From positions 1-64,000 of the forward strand of contig NZ_QBUK01000001.1 of NCBI RefSeq assembly GCF_003058265.1: a stretch of 64,000 nt of DNA, in the 5' to 3' direction. The notes beneath the pieces are model-generated. The model was not told the DNA's origin. It made no database searches and saw only the letters and a list, made by a program, of their open reading frames with translations. Positions 1 to 9,076 of the stretch are shown here, one piece after another. A program made the translations under genes and the position numbers. Within the stretch, counting starts at the first letter, position 1; each line of letters opens with the position of its first letter. This DNA is from Flagellimonas amoyensis. GTDB taxonomy: Bacteria > Bacteroidota > Bacteroidia > Flavobacteriales > Flavobacteriaceae.

Positions 1-77
1 CACTATGCTCACTTTGGTCCGCCGCGGGTGGCTCAGTTTAATCCGCCGAAGGTGGTATACTATGCCCGTTTTTTGCA
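1..77. mobile_element. Terminal end of an IS21-type insertion sequence
   Basis: Two adjacent 24-bp units at 8-31 and 32-55 match at 19 of 24 positions (both begin CTCA and end GGTGG, with TCCGCCG in the core). Multiple degenerate terminal repeats of this kind are typical of IS21-family ends. The sequence then runs through a T-rich stretch to TGCA at 74-77; IS21 ends usually finish in CA. From about 79 onwards the reading frame becomes typical SusC plug sequence, so the boundary is put at about 77. The transposase genes would lie left of the window and are not seen. The family assignment is from memory of the repeat pattern, not from a search. Confidence 0.55.
8..55. repeat. Two degenerate 24-bp tandem repeats at the IS end
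   Basis: Unit 1 is 8-31 and unit 2 is 32-55. They differ only at unit positions 5, 9, 10, 18 and 19. They lie directly head to tail and are probably transposase-binding repeats of the mobile element. Confidence 0.75.
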
Positions 78-2550
78 CTTTGCCTCCGACCCGATCAACA
101 ATACCCAGACCTCGGGAATCCTGGGAGGGAGCATAAGCCCGCTCAATGGAATCAATCCTGCCGACATTGAAAAGGTAGAGGTCCTGAAAGATGCGGATGC
201 CACCGCCATTTATGGGTCCCGTGGCGCCAATGGGGTGGTTTTGATCACCACAAAAAAGGGGCGGTCTGGCAAGGCAGAGGTCAACATCCACCTCAATACC
301 AGTCTGGGCAGGGTCACCCGGTTCATGGCCCTGTTGAACACGCCGCAGTACTTGGAAATGAGAAGGGAGGCCTTTGCCAATGATGGCACCGAAGACTACC
401 CCGCCAATGCCCATGATGTGAACGGTAATTGGGATCAGGGCCGGTACACCGATTGGCAAAAGGAGCTGATCGGGGGAACGGTGCACAGGACCATGGCACA
501 GGCATCCGTATCCGGCGGCAGCAATGGCACCCGTTACCTGATGAGCGGGACCTATCAAAGGGAGAATACTGTTTTTCCAGGGGAGTCCGGTTATCAAAAG
601 GGAAGTGTCCTGTTGAATTTGGACCATAGTTCTGAAGATGGACGTTTCAAGCTGCATTTCTCCGGAAACTATGTTCTCGATGACAACGACCTGCCCGCAG
701 CTGACCTTACCTTTACCTCCCGTACCCTGGCCCCCAACGCCCCTGCACTTTATGATGATTATGGGGAACTGAACTGGGCCGAAAATACCTGGAACAATCC
801 CTTGGCAGATTTGGAAAGCCGTTTTTCCTCCAATTCCAAGACCCTGACCACAAATGGTGTCGCCACCTATAAGGTTTTCAAAGGCTTCATGGCCAAGTTG
901 AACATGGGCTATACCGATACACGGATGAGGGACAGTAGGGTCCTGCCCTCGACCAGATACAATCCCTATTTCGGGGCCGATAGCCGATATTCAGTCGTTT
1001 ATAAGGGAAATGCATCCCGGGCATCTTGGATCTTGGAACCCCAGTTGCAATGGCAAGGCCGGGCAAAAGGGCTCAAACTTGATGTTTTGGTGGGAAGCAC
1101 TTTCCAACAAGAGGAGAAAGAGCAATTGGGGCTTTATGGGGAAGGTTTTTCAAGCAACCATCTTTTGGGTGACATCTCTGCTGCCAATTTTATGGATGTG
1201 GAAGGTTTTTCAAGCAACCATCTTTTGGGTGACATCTCTGCTGCCAATTTTATGGATGTGGACCGGAACACGCATGATTCATATAGATACCAGGCTGTTT
1301 TTGGAAGGATTAACTTGAACTATCAAAAGAAGTATATCCTGAACCTAACCGGCAGGCGTGATGGTTCCTCCCGTTTTGGTCCCGGTAGGCAGTTCGCCAA
1401 TTTTGGGGCCATTGGGGCCGCATGGCTGTTTTCGGAAGAAAGCTTGATCAAGGGAGCGTTTCCTTTTTTGAGCTTTGGAAAATTAAGGGGCAGTTACGGG
1501 ACCACGGGGAACGACCAGATAGGAGACTATCAATTTTTTGAGAGTTATAGCTTGGGAGGGGTCAATTATGATGGGATCGAAACATTGGTGCCTTCCCGTC
1601 TGTTCAATCCCGATTTTGGATGGGAGCGCAATGATAAATTGGAGGTTGGGCTGGAGCTTGGTCTCTGGAGGGACCGTATCCTGTTGGCGGGCAATTATTA
1701 CCGCAACCGGTCCTCCAATCAACTGGTGGGCATTCCCATGCCGGGCACGACCGGTTTCACCAGCCTACAGGCCAATCTGGATGCTGTGGTCCAGAACAGG
1801 GGATTTGAACTGGAGATTACTTCCCGATTATGGGATTCCCCAAAATTCAAATGGAAACTGGGCATGAACCTGAGCATCCCCAACAACAAATTGATTTCCT
1901 TTCCTGGACTGGAGGCCTCTACCTATGCCAACCGCCTAGTGGTGGGAGAACCATTGGGCATACGTAAACTGTATTTAAGTACCGGTGTGGACCCAGCTAC
2001 CGGTGTCTACCGGTTCAGGGACTATGATGGGGACGGTGTTATTTCGGCACCGAACGACCAGCAATGGATCGGGGATGTGAGCCCCGATTATTTTGGGGGC
2101 ATAGTGAACAGTTTTGGCATTGGCCCTTTTGCAATGGATTTTCTTATTCAGTTCAACAAGCAACAGAACTGGAACTATATTTTCAACGGGAGCTATCCCG
2201 GATTGATGTCGAACAAACCGATCGATGTACTGGACCGTTGGCGGGAGACAGGGGACAACGGCCCAATCCAGCGATATACCACCGGACGCAATACACTTGC
2301 TGTACAGGGCTTCAACCGTTATAGTAGCAGCAATATGGCCCTGTCAGACGCCTCATATGTGAGATTGAAGACCATATCGCTGGTGTACGACCTGCCCAAT
2401 AAAGATAGAGGCATGGATTGTACCCTTTATCTGCAGGGCCAGAACCTATTGACAATTACGGGGTACCGTTGGGGCGACCCTGAATTTGTGGGAGGTGGTC
2501 GATTGCCCCCATTGAGACAGATTGCCCTGGGCACTAAACTTACATTTTAA
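28..2550 (+). CDS. SusC/RagA-family TonB-dependent outer-membrane receptor, 5'-truncated by the IS end
   Basis: The C-terminal four-fifths of a SusC-type transporter, which imports oligomers across the outer membrane with TonB energy and a SusD lid. The plug motif (VEVLKDADATAIYGSRGANG) lies near residues 51-70, and the rest is beta-barrel. A full SusC is about 1,000 aa; this frame is 840 aa and lacks the signal peptide, the carboxypeptidase-regulatory-like domain and the TonB box. The GTG at 28 is inside the IS repeat and is not a natural start; native sequence resumes at about 79 (FASDP). It also carries a perfect 20-residue tandem duplication (nt 1141-1260). susD follows 17 nt downstream. 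The copy is probably non-functional unless the 5' part exists beyond the edge in another arrangement. The family is certain; the substrate is unknown, but the S9 peptidase downstream hints at peptides. Confidence 0.85.
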   Translation: MAQFNPPKVVYYARFLHFASDPINNTQTSGILGGSISPLNGINPADIEKVEVLKDADATAIYGSRGANGVVLITTKKGRSGKAEVNIHLNTSLGRVTRFMALLNTPQYLEMRREAFANDGTEDYPANAHDVNGNWDQGRYTDWQKELIGGTVHRTMAQASVSGGSNGTRYLMSGTYQRENTVFPGESGYQKGSVLLNLDHSSEDGRFKLHFSGNYVLDDNDLPAADLTFTSRTLAPNAPALYDDYGELNWAENTWNNPLADLESRFSSNSKTLTTNGVATYKVFKGFMAKLNMGYTDTRMRDSRVLPSTRYNPYFGADSRYSVVYKGNASRASWILEPQLQWQGRAKGLKLDVLVGSTFQQEEKEQLGLYGEGFSSNHLLGDISAANFMDVEGFSSNHLLGDISAANFMDVDRNTHDSYRYQAVFGRINLNYQKKYILNLTGRRDGSSRFGPGRQFANFGAIGAAWLFSEESLIKGAFPFLSFGKLRGSYGTTGNDQIGDYQFFESYSLGGVNYDGIETLVPSRLFNPDFGWERNDKLEVGLELGLWRDRILLAGNYYRNRSSNQLVGIPMPGTTGFTSLQANLDAVVQNRGFELEITSRLWDSPKFKWKLGMNLSIPNNKLISFPGLEASTYANRLVVGEPLGIRKLYLSTGVDPATGVYRFRDYDGDGVISAPNDQQWIGDVSPDYFGGIVNSFGIGPFAMDFLIQFNKQQNWNYIFNGSYPGLMSNKPIDVLDRWRETGDNGPIQRYTTGRNTLAVQGFNRYSSSNMALSDASYVRLKTISLVYDLPNKDRGMDCTLYLQGQNLLTITGYRWGDPEFVGGGRLPPLRQIALGTKLTF
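1141..1260 (+). repeat. Perfect 60-bp direct tandem duplication inside susC
   Basis: Bases 1141-1200 and 1201-1260 are identical over all 60 positions. The duplication is in frame and repeats 20 residues that begin EGFSSNHLLG and end NFMDV. With no mismatch it is either very recent or an assembly artefact. Confidence 0.95.
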
Positions 2551-2567
2551 CATAAAACCTCTTTGCA

Positions 2568-3953
2568 ATGAAAAAACAACGATTAATGTTCAGGCTTTAT
2601 CTGACACTCTGGTTCCCTATGATAGTGGGGTGCACGGACTTTGTTGAAATGGAACTTCCACCCTCCCAATTGACAGGAGAGGCCGTTTTTAACGATTACG
2701 CCACGGCCACGGCTGCCTTGGCAAATATCTACGCGTCCCTTAGAGACCAGACCCTGATCACTGGCGGCTCCCGTGGCATTGGCAATATTCTTGGACACTA
2801 TGCGGACGAACTGGACTATTATGGTTCGGAGACCGCGGCCCTGTATGACTTTAGCATCCATTCCGTGTTGGCGACCAATTCCGAAGTGGCTACATTGTGG
2901 AACGACAGCTACAACCTGATCTATGCCTGTAACTCCATTTTGGAAGGTCTGGAGGAAAATACGTCCCTGCTTGAGGACCAGAGGGTACAGATAAAGGGAG
3001 AGGCCCTTTTCCTTAGGGGGTTCATCCATTTTTACCTTTCCCAGCTATTTGGCGACATACCCTATGTGACCCGGACAGACCATATGGAAAATGCGACCAT
3101 AGGGAAATTGGGGAGCTCGGTGATACACGAACATCTGGTCCGCGATCTGACAGGGGCCATGGAATTGCTTCCCACCGAATATGTGACAGTTGATAGGACT
3201 AGGGCAAACCGATTTGTAGCCATGGCCCTTTTGGCCAGGATACAACTCTATTTTGGGTATTGGGAAGATGCACTTTCCGCTACGGATACCGTCCTTGGGG
3301 CAACGGGCCAATATGTCTGGGAAGAAGATCTTGGCAAGGTGTTCTTGAAGGGGAGCAAAGGTATCCTATGGCAATTGAGCCCAGGAACACCGGGCAACAA
3401 CACATTGGAGGCGCTGACATTTATATTTGAGCAGGGGCCTCCCACAATGGGGGCCCTCTCCCGACCCTTTATGGATGGTTTTGCCATTAATGATCAGCGA
3501 GCAGTTCAATGGACAAAGAGTGTTACGGATGGAAACGATATTTGGTACCACCCTTACAAATACAGGACTAGGGGGCCTTCGGGAAGTTCGGTCGAACATT
3601 CCGTAGTATTGCGATTGGGCGAGCTTTATTTGATAAGGGCGGAGGCCCGTATGCAATTGAGGGATCTTGACGGAGCCATGGCCGATCTGAACAAGGTCCG
3701 TGGACGTGCGGGTCTTCCAGATCTCGGAGGACTGAATGGGGAAGAACTGGAATCTACCCTGTTGCGGGAGAGAAGGTATGAGCTTTTTACTGAGTTTGGC
3801 CACCGTTGGTTTGATCTCAGGCGCCTTCAAAAAGCAGGAGAGGTGTTAGCTCCGCTCAAGCCCAATTGGCAAGAGGGCCACCTACTGTTTCCCATACCGC
3901 AATCGGAACTATTGGCAAACCCTAATCTGAGGCCCCAGAATGATGGTTATTAA
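2568..3953 (+). CDS. SusD/RagB-family surface lipoprotein
   Basis: Nutrient-binding lid of the SusC/D importer, anchored on the outer membrane. The 461-aa product starts MKKQRL, has a hydrophobic signal and a lipobox ending in GC (Cys22), followed by an acidic +2/+3 region (TDF) suited to surface export. The TPR-like N-terminal half contains the usual SusD segment LFLRGFIHFYLSQLFGDIPY near residue 150, and the C-terminal part contains RRYELFTEFGHRWFDLRRL and PIPQSE, both SusD hallmarks. It lies 17 nt after susC and its end overlaps the open frame of the next gene, so they form one operon. Its fate may be tied to the truncated susC. Confidence 0.93.
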   Translation: MKKQRLMFRLYLTLWFPMIVGCTDFVEMELPPSQLTGEAVFNDYATATAALANIYASLRDQTLITGGSRGIGNILGHYADELDYYGSETAALYDFSIHSVLATNSEVATLWNDSYNLIYACNSILEGLEENTSLLEDQRVQIKGEALFLRGFIHFYLSQLFGDIPYVTRTDHMENATIGKLGSSVIHEHLVRDLTGAMELLPTEYVTVDRTRANRFVAMALLARIQLYFGYWEDALSATDTVLGATGQYVWEEDLGKVFLKGSKGILWQLSPGTPGNNTLEALTFIFEQGPPTMGALSRPFMDGFAINDQRAVQWTKSVTDGNDIWYHPYKYRTRGPSGSSVEHSVVLRLGELYLIRAEARMQLRDLDGAMADLNKVRGRAGLPDLGGLNGEELESTLLRERRYELFTEFGHRWFDLRRLQKAGEVLAPLKPNWQEGHLLFPIPQSELLANPNLRPQNDGY

Positions 3954-3975
3954 AAGACACTGGTTCGACTTTTCA

Positions 3976-6603
3976 ATGAAAAAGGGACGGCCAAAGGTAA
4001 ACCGTCAAGGTTTGTTTTCATTTTTTTTATTGATGTTAGCCACCTGCCTCCTATGGGGGCAGGTACCATCAAAAAAAAACCTGACCCCACAGGACTATCA
4101 CCGTTGGAGTACCCTTTTGATGCCCCAAATTTCCGATGATGGCCAATGGGTCTCCTACACAAAGCAGTATGATTATGGCCAGGACACCCTTTTTATACGC
4201 TCCACGGATGGGAAGGACCAATATGCTCACCCTGGTGGGGGACGTCCGGATTTCAGTCCTGATGGAAGCAAGGTTTTGGTCAAAAAAGGGAACACTTTGC
4301 TCGTACAGGAGCTTGACGACGGAAAGATAGAGAAAATAGGACCTGTCCTAGGTTATGAAATGGGCCAAAAAGGAACATGGGCCTTGATAAAAAGGACGGG
4401 AGAGGAAAACAAGGGACAAAGTCTTGAAATACGTTTTTGGGGGACCGGAAGAGTATACCGTTTGGCCGCGGTGGAGACCCATTTGATTTCCCCCAAGGGT
4501 GAAAAACTCCTCTTTGTCAGAAAAAAAAGGGACAGGTATACCCTCCATCTCTTGGATTTGGGTTCGGGGAAATCAAAGCCCACTTTGTTGAGGACATCCA
4601 AATTTCCGTTCCAACAACTGGTCTGGGCCCCGTCGGGCAACAGTTTTGCATTCCTTCAGAAGGAAAGCGGGTCCAAAGATCGTCTCATCCTTTATTTCCA
4701 CAGGATGGGTCCCATGGGGCAATGGTCCCGCTTGGGGCCGGGAAATAGTGATACGCTGATGGTGGCGGACCAACGGTTATTGATTTCCCCTGATGGTTCC
4801 AAGGTGCTGTTCAAGGGCAGGTCCATGGTGGAGAAAAGCAAAGAGGGGGAACCCAATGTGGAGATATGGCATTCAATGGACAAGTTGATCTATCCCAGAA
4901 GGAAGGCATTGGGCATGGAATCAATCCGACCATATGACCACATCTGGAGACCGGGGGCCGACCGGGTCCAACGAATAGGAAGCCCCATGCACCCCAACGT
5001 AGTGCCCATTCCCGATTTCTCGCAGGTGTTGTCCTTTAACCTTTGGGACAATGAACCCCAATACAAGCGCAATGCAGATCTGGATTTTTATATCACCGAC
5101 CTGGAAACTGGGAAAAAACAACTCGTCGTAGATGAACTGACCTATCAGGTAAAATATTTGACCATGTCGATCGATGGTAGGTACCTGAAATATTTCAAAA
5201 AGGGAAATTGGTGGTTATATGATGTAAAAGCGGAGCGGCACATCAACTTGACCCAGGGCCTGGACAGGGATTGGTCCTATGTGGAAAGGGACAATAGTGA
5301 CAATGTCGTGGCCTATGGGAGCCCAGGTTGGGGAAAAACAGGGAAGGAGGTGCTTGTTTATGACCGTTATGACATTTGGAAGGTTACGGTCGACGGAAGG
5401 CACCGCGAGCGGTTGACCCGGGGAAGGGAAAAAGGGATCCGGTACCGGATCCATGTAAGCAGTATTATGGAACCGTATGCCCACTCATTCCCCGCATTTA
5501 TGGGTGGGAGATTTGATCTGGGTAAGGGATTGGTACTTCAAGGGTCAGGGGATGACCTGAACTCTGGTTACTTTTTATGGGGAGCGGACAAGGGAACTCA
5601 AACCTTGGTTTATGGACCAAAAAGGTTCTATGGGTTAAAAACGGCCGATAGTACGGGGGTTTATATTTATCTGGAAGAAACCTTTGAAGAACCGACCCGA
5701 CTGGTCCACCTCAAAATGGGACAGGACCCCAGGACCTTGGCAGTGCCCAACGCCTTTCAAAAGGAATACGCATGGGGCAGGTCCTCATTGATCGATTATC
5801 AAAACAAGAAAGGAGATACGTTAAAAGGTGTATTGGTCCATCCGGCCAATTACGATCCCGGACAAAAATACCCCATGGTGGTACGTATTTATGAGGAACA
5901 ACTGGGCAGACTATATAAGTCCGTTGTTCCCACGGAGTCCATCACTACCGACTACATGAACCCATCGGTCCTGGCATCCAAGGGATACTTGGTACTTTAT
6001 CCGAATATCCGATATGAATTGGGAAAGACCGGTGAGAGTGCGCTGGACTGTGTGGTGTCGGCGGTCAACAAGGTAATTGACATGGGTCTTGCCGACCCTG
6101 AAAGGGTTGGCCTGTACGGGGCATCCTTCGGTGGTTTTGAAACGACCTATATCATTTCCCAAACCAATCTGTTCGCAACTGCAATTGCCGGCGCTGCAAT
6201 AACGGATATTGTAAGCCGGTACCTCTCCATAAATGAAAAGAGCGGACAGGGAGAGGCTTGGCGTTATGAGCACCATCAGTTTCGTATGGGCGACAGTTTT
6301 AAGGAGGATTTTGAGGGCTTTGCCGGTAATTCGCCGGTCTATAACGTGCATGGGATGAACACTCCCTTGTTGGCCTGGGTCGGTAAGGAAGACCCAAACG
6401 TGTCCTGGCACCAGAGTGTAGAACTTTTCTTGGCGCTGAGACGGCTCCAAAAGGAGCATGTACTCCTAGTGTATCCTGGAGAACAGCATACCATTTTGAG
6501 CGAGGAAAACAAAAGAGATCTTGTAAGGCGGATGAGTGAGTGGATGGACCATTATCTAAAGGGAAGCCCAAAAAAAGCATGGATGTTGAACAAGGATATC
6601 TAG
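3976..6603 (+). CDS. S9-family prolyl oligopeptidase-type serine peptidase
   Basis: Exported alpha/beta-hydrolase peptidase. The frame is open from ATG 3940, inside susD, but the ATG at 3976 gives a proper signal peptide (MKKGRPK, then a hydrophobic FFLLMLATCLLWGQ) and is preferred, giving 875 aa. The N-terminal two-thirds is an imperfect WD/PD40-like beta-propeller (repeats such as SPDGSKVL). The C-terminal catalytic domain has the nucleophile in YGASFGG (Ser729 counted from 3940), Asp818 in GKEDPNVSW and His850 in GEQHTIL, so the triad is complete. It sits directly behind susCD, as in loci that take up peptides, and probably cleaves peptides in the periplasm or at the surface. Exact specificity is unknown. 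Confidence 0.88.
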   Translation: MKKGRPKVNRQGLFSFFLLMLATCLLWGQVPSKKNLTPQDYHRWSTLLMPQISDDGQWVSYTKQYDYGQDTLFIRSTDGKDQYAHPGGGRPDFSPDGSKVLVKKGNTLLVQELDDGKIEKIGPVLGYEMGQKGTWALIKRTGEENKGQSLEIRFWGTGRVYRLAAVETHLISPKGEKLLFVRKKRDRYTLHLLDLGSGKSKPTLLRTSKFPFQQLVWAPSGNSFAFLQKESGSKDRLILYFHRMGPMGQWSRLGPGNSDTLMVADQRLLISPDGSKVLFKGRSMVEKSKEGEPNVEIWHSMDKLIYPRRKALGMESIRPYDHIWRPGADRVQRIGSPMHPNVVPIPDFSQVLSFNLWDNEPQYKRNADLDFYITDLETGKKQLVVDELTYQVKYLTMSIDGRYLKYFKKGNWWLYDVKAERHINLTQGLDRDWSYVERDNSDNVVAYGSPGWGKTGKEVLVYDRYDIWKVTVDGRHRERLTRGREKGIRYRIHVSSIMEPYAHSFPAFMGGRFDLGKGLVLQGSGDDLNSGYFLWGADKGTQTLVYGPKRFYGLKTADSTGVYIYLEETFEEPTRLVHLKMGQDPRTLAVPNAFQKEYAWGRSSLIDYQNKKGDTLKGVLVHPANYDPGQKYPMVVRIYEEQLGRLYKSVVPTESITTDYMNPSVLASKGYLVLYPNIRYELGKTGESALDCVVSAVNKVIDMGLADPERVGLYGASFGGFETTYIISQTNLFATAIAGAAITDIVSRYLSINEKSGQGEAWRYEHHQFRMGDSFKEDFEGFAGNSPVYNVHGMNTPLLAWVGKEDPNVSWHQSVELFLALRRLQKEHVLLVYPGEQHTILSEENKRDLVRRMSEWMDHYLKGSPKKAWMLNKDI

Positions 6604-6614
6604 TGTGAACAGCA

Positions 6615-6648
6615 CAAGAGGTGCACCACTTTAGCAGTGCACCTCTTG
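6615..6648. terminator. Bidirectional hairpin terminator
   Basis: A 12-bp perfect stem (CAAGAGGTGCAC at 6615-6626 with GTGCACCTCTTG at 6637-6648) and a 10-nt loop lie between two convergent genes. There is no long T-tract, so it is called from position and stem strength. Confidence 0.6.
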
Positions 6649-6668
6649 CTTACAAACCTATTCCGATA

Positions 6669-6947
6669 CTACTGTTCAGGGTAGTATAGGTCAACACTGC
6701 AACTGGTATCATCAGATGGATTTCTAAGTCCAAATGCCTGTTGGTCATTGACGGTACAGATGAATTCGGTCTGAATTGTCTCACATTTCAGCCCTGTATT
6801 TTCACAAGGCTGTCCAGGCCCCATGGGGATGTACGCATCCACAAGGGCGGAACTGCTTTCAGTCTTTGCCTGTGTGGCAAAGGCGGCCGCCACGGCAAAA
6901 ACGATTGCTATAGCGGGCATGATTGTTTTAAAAAGGTTTTTTCTCAT
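6669..6947 (-). CDS. DUF6520-like small secreted protein
   Basis: A 92-aa protein with an N-terminal signal (MRKNLFKTIMPAIAIVFAVAAAFA, cleavage probably after the Ala-rich stretch) and a short mature part with four cysteines (PCENTGLKC, FICTV, TSCSV). This layout resembles the flavobacterial DUF6520 family, whose members usually sit beside MauE/DoxX-type membrane proteins, as here. Transcription runs from the MauE gene 142 nt upstream. The cysteines could form two disulfides, which would suit a redox link to MauE; that is inference. No function is known to me. Confidence 0.6.
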   Translation of the reverse strand: MRKNLFKTIMPAIAIVFAVAAAFATQAKTESSSALVDAYIPMGPGQPCENTGLKCETIQTEFICTVNDQQAFGLRNPSDDTSCSVDLYYPEQ

Positions 6948-7089
6948 AATAATAGAATTTAAAATTAAGACCCATGCTTTTGTTCAGCTCCAACAACAAG
7001 GTGATAGGCCTTGGACCTTGATGCGGAGCATCCGGATATCTTTATCCCGCACTTTGGGCCTTTTGTCCCATTAGCGCCGGTTTTTCTGT

Positions 7090-8688
7090 CTAATCCTGCC
7101 TTATTGCAAGTGTATCGTTATGGGCCTTTGCCCTTATGTTATCAAAAGGCGGCCCTTGCAGTTTATAGGTGACCAGGGTCTGGTCAAAGATCCCGATGAA
7201 ATTTCCATCGGAGACCAAAAAATCCTTCAGGGGTTCTTTCCGTATATGATGCACATAAAAACTGAGGACATAGCTTAAGTCCATTAGATCGTAAACGTCT
7301 ATGACCGAGGCCCTGTTCCACATAAATTCGGATTCGTTCCTACCCAGGAGATTTCCCTGGACAAAGAGAAGGCCGTTGCTGACCGCGGCCCTTTTGTTGA
7401 CGATCAAGGGAGGGGCCGCCATTTTTCGTTGATCACTCTTTTGAAGTGTGGCCACCTTTATTTGGGGAAAACTGATGGTATCGATGGTCCGGCCAAAGCG
7501 TGTCCTCTGCAATAGGGTATCGGCCAAAATGACCTTGTTATGATAATAATGCACATATACCACTTGGTTCGATACCGGGTCGTGCAACAATACCCCATCG
7601 GTATCAAAGACGCCGTCCACCTGTTTTTGAAGGATGTCGGGCTTCAACGACAATGGGATGCTGTCCCCCAACCGGACCAACCCAAGTTCATTTTCGTTGT
7701 TTTGGGTACTGCGTGCCCGTATGGCAAAAGTGTTGGGGGACAGGGGAACCGCCAATGAAAAATAGGCTTCGCCCCTTAATATGGGATTGGCGGCCCAGGT
7801 ATCGGTACCGCCCCTGAATATGGTGGGTACCGTGCCGTCCATGAAATAGAAATAGGGAGGGTGTACAACGGTCTTGATGGACCGAAAACCTATATTTTGA
7901 TGGGGGATCTTCATTTGGATGTGTAGGGTGTCCCTTAATGTGGTATCACTGACCACCATATGGAGCGGGGAAGTGGGATTGGCCAAAAATATCCTGCCTT
8001 GGCCAGCTCCGGCCAAGTAATAGGAATTGAAGCCCAGGCCCAGTTCATGGGTGCGTTTTATGGGGTGGTGGGGATAACGGCGGGTGAAATTGTTCCGATG
8101 ATGGACCATATTCTCGCTCGATAGAAATAGGCCCGTCACCAGGGCCATACTGCCCAAGGCAAGTCCCCCTATGATTACAAGCGGTCTGCCCGTCAATTTC
8201 TTTAGTTCCGAAGGATTGTTCCGCTGTTGGCCTTGGTTTCTTCTGTAGCTTCCCTTTGGGTTCAATAGAAGTATTCCGATGAGTGCCAAAAGCACAAAAA
8301 GGAGATTGAGGACCAAATGTTCGGTCCATCCCAAATCCTCCAGGACACCACCGCAGGAACAGGGGATGAAGTCGGTAAAGTTCAGGATAATGACAATATA
8401 GGTGGTGAACATGACCATTAAAAAAAAGGCGGCATTCAGCCCCCAAAACCGTAGCCGGGGAACAAAAAGCATTCCTGCCACGATGAGTTCTGAAAGGGGA
8501 ACCGTCCAGGCCACCCAATCCGCATGTGCGGTAAGAAGGGGGGATTGGGCCAATTGAATGCGAAAACTTTCAAAATCCAACAGTTTGCTGACAGCGGCAT
8601 AGGTAAAAAGGAGGATGTACAACAGACATATGATCTCCAATATGATCCTACTATGTTTTGCGCTCCATTTCATTTTATTTATAACCAT
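7090..8688 (-). CDS. MauE/DoxX-type redox-associated membrane protein with C-terminal soluble domain
   Basis: A 532-aa protein. Residues 1-150 hold four predicted membrane helices with the MauE-like pattern: an early YAAVSKLLDF, LSELIVAGMLFVPRLR, and a Cys pair in FIPCSCGG near residue 110. MauE proteins support disulfide formation or maturation of partner proteins. A further hydrophobic segment near 170-190 leads into a roughly 330-residue soluble part that resembles the beta-propeller of BF3164/6-bladed type only loosely; I cannot name it. ATG 8688 and ATG 8673 (MKWSAKH) are both possible starts. It is the first gene of a two-gene minus-strand unit with the DUF6520-like gene. Confidence 0.7.
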   Translation of the reverse strand: MVINKMKWSAKHSRIILEIICLLYILLFTYAAVSKLLDFESFRIQLAQSPLLTAHADWVAWTVPLSELIVAGMLFVPRLRFWGLNAAFFLMVMFTTYIVIILNFTDFIPCSCGGVLEDLGWTEHLVLNLLFVLLALIGILLLNPKGSYRRNQGQQRNNPSELKKLTGRPLVIIGGLALGSMALVTGLFLSSENMVHHRNNFTRRYPHHPIKRTHELGLGFNSYYLAGAGQGRIFLANPTSPLHMVVSDTTLRDTLHIQMKIPHQNIGFRSIKTVVHPPYFYFMDGTVPTIFRGGTDTWAANPILRGEAYFSLAVPLSPNTFAIRARSTQNNENELGLVRLGDSIPLSLKPDILQKQVDGVFDTDGVLLHDPVSNQVVYVHYYHNKVILADTLLQRTRFGRTIDTISFPQIKVATLQKSDQRKMAAPPLIVNKRAAVSNGLLFVQGNLLGRNESEFMWNRASVIDVYDLMDLSYVLSFYVHHIRKEPLKDFLVSDGNFIGIFDQTLVTYKLQGPPFDNIRAKAHNDTLAIRQD

Positions 8689-8732
8689 TTGATTTACAAT
8701 GGTAAAATTAAAGAGGATGATGGATCTGTAAG

Positions 8733-8795
8733 GGATTACTTTGGCTCTGAGAAGGATTATTTCTTGACTGAGAGGGAGTATTTTCGCTTTTTTTC
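8733..8795. repeat. Three imperfect 21-bp tandem repeats
   Basis: Units start at 8733, 8754 and 8775. Each begins GGA(T/G)TA(C/T)TTT-like sequence, and the first two end in CTGAGA(A/G). They lie in the 5' leader of the minus-strand MauE gene, 45-107 nt upstream of its ATG, so they could be a regulator-binding array or a relic. Confidence 0.4.
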
Positions 8796-8866
8796 TTAAA
8801 AAAATGTGAAAACCTTAGTGCTTCTACATCGGCAATTAGAAATGTGAAACTTCTTGTAATGCTTTT

Positions 8867-8992
8867 TTACCAGGAAATCCAGCCCTTGTTGTAGTTGATG
8901 GCTGAAGCTGGTTTCTCAATGTTGTTCATCAACTCGCCCAATGTAATGAGTATACTTCTATTGATTGGCAGATCATTATGTATTCGGATAAA
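8867..8992 (-). pseudogene. Decayed coding remnant A
   Basis: Read on the minus strand, 41 codons without a stop end at TAA 8867-8869 and encode a protein-like tail (INRSILITLGELMNN, then INYNKGWISW). A stop (TGA, 8993-8995) lies just upstream and there is no start codon. The composition looks like real protein rather than noise. The parent family is not recognised. Confidence 0.3.
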
Positions 8993-9076
8993 TCAAGATG
9001 TAGTATTTTTTTGAGGAAATCACCTTTTTTTGGGGATAAACTCGAATTTTAACTAAGAAATTTTACCAGAGTTGAA

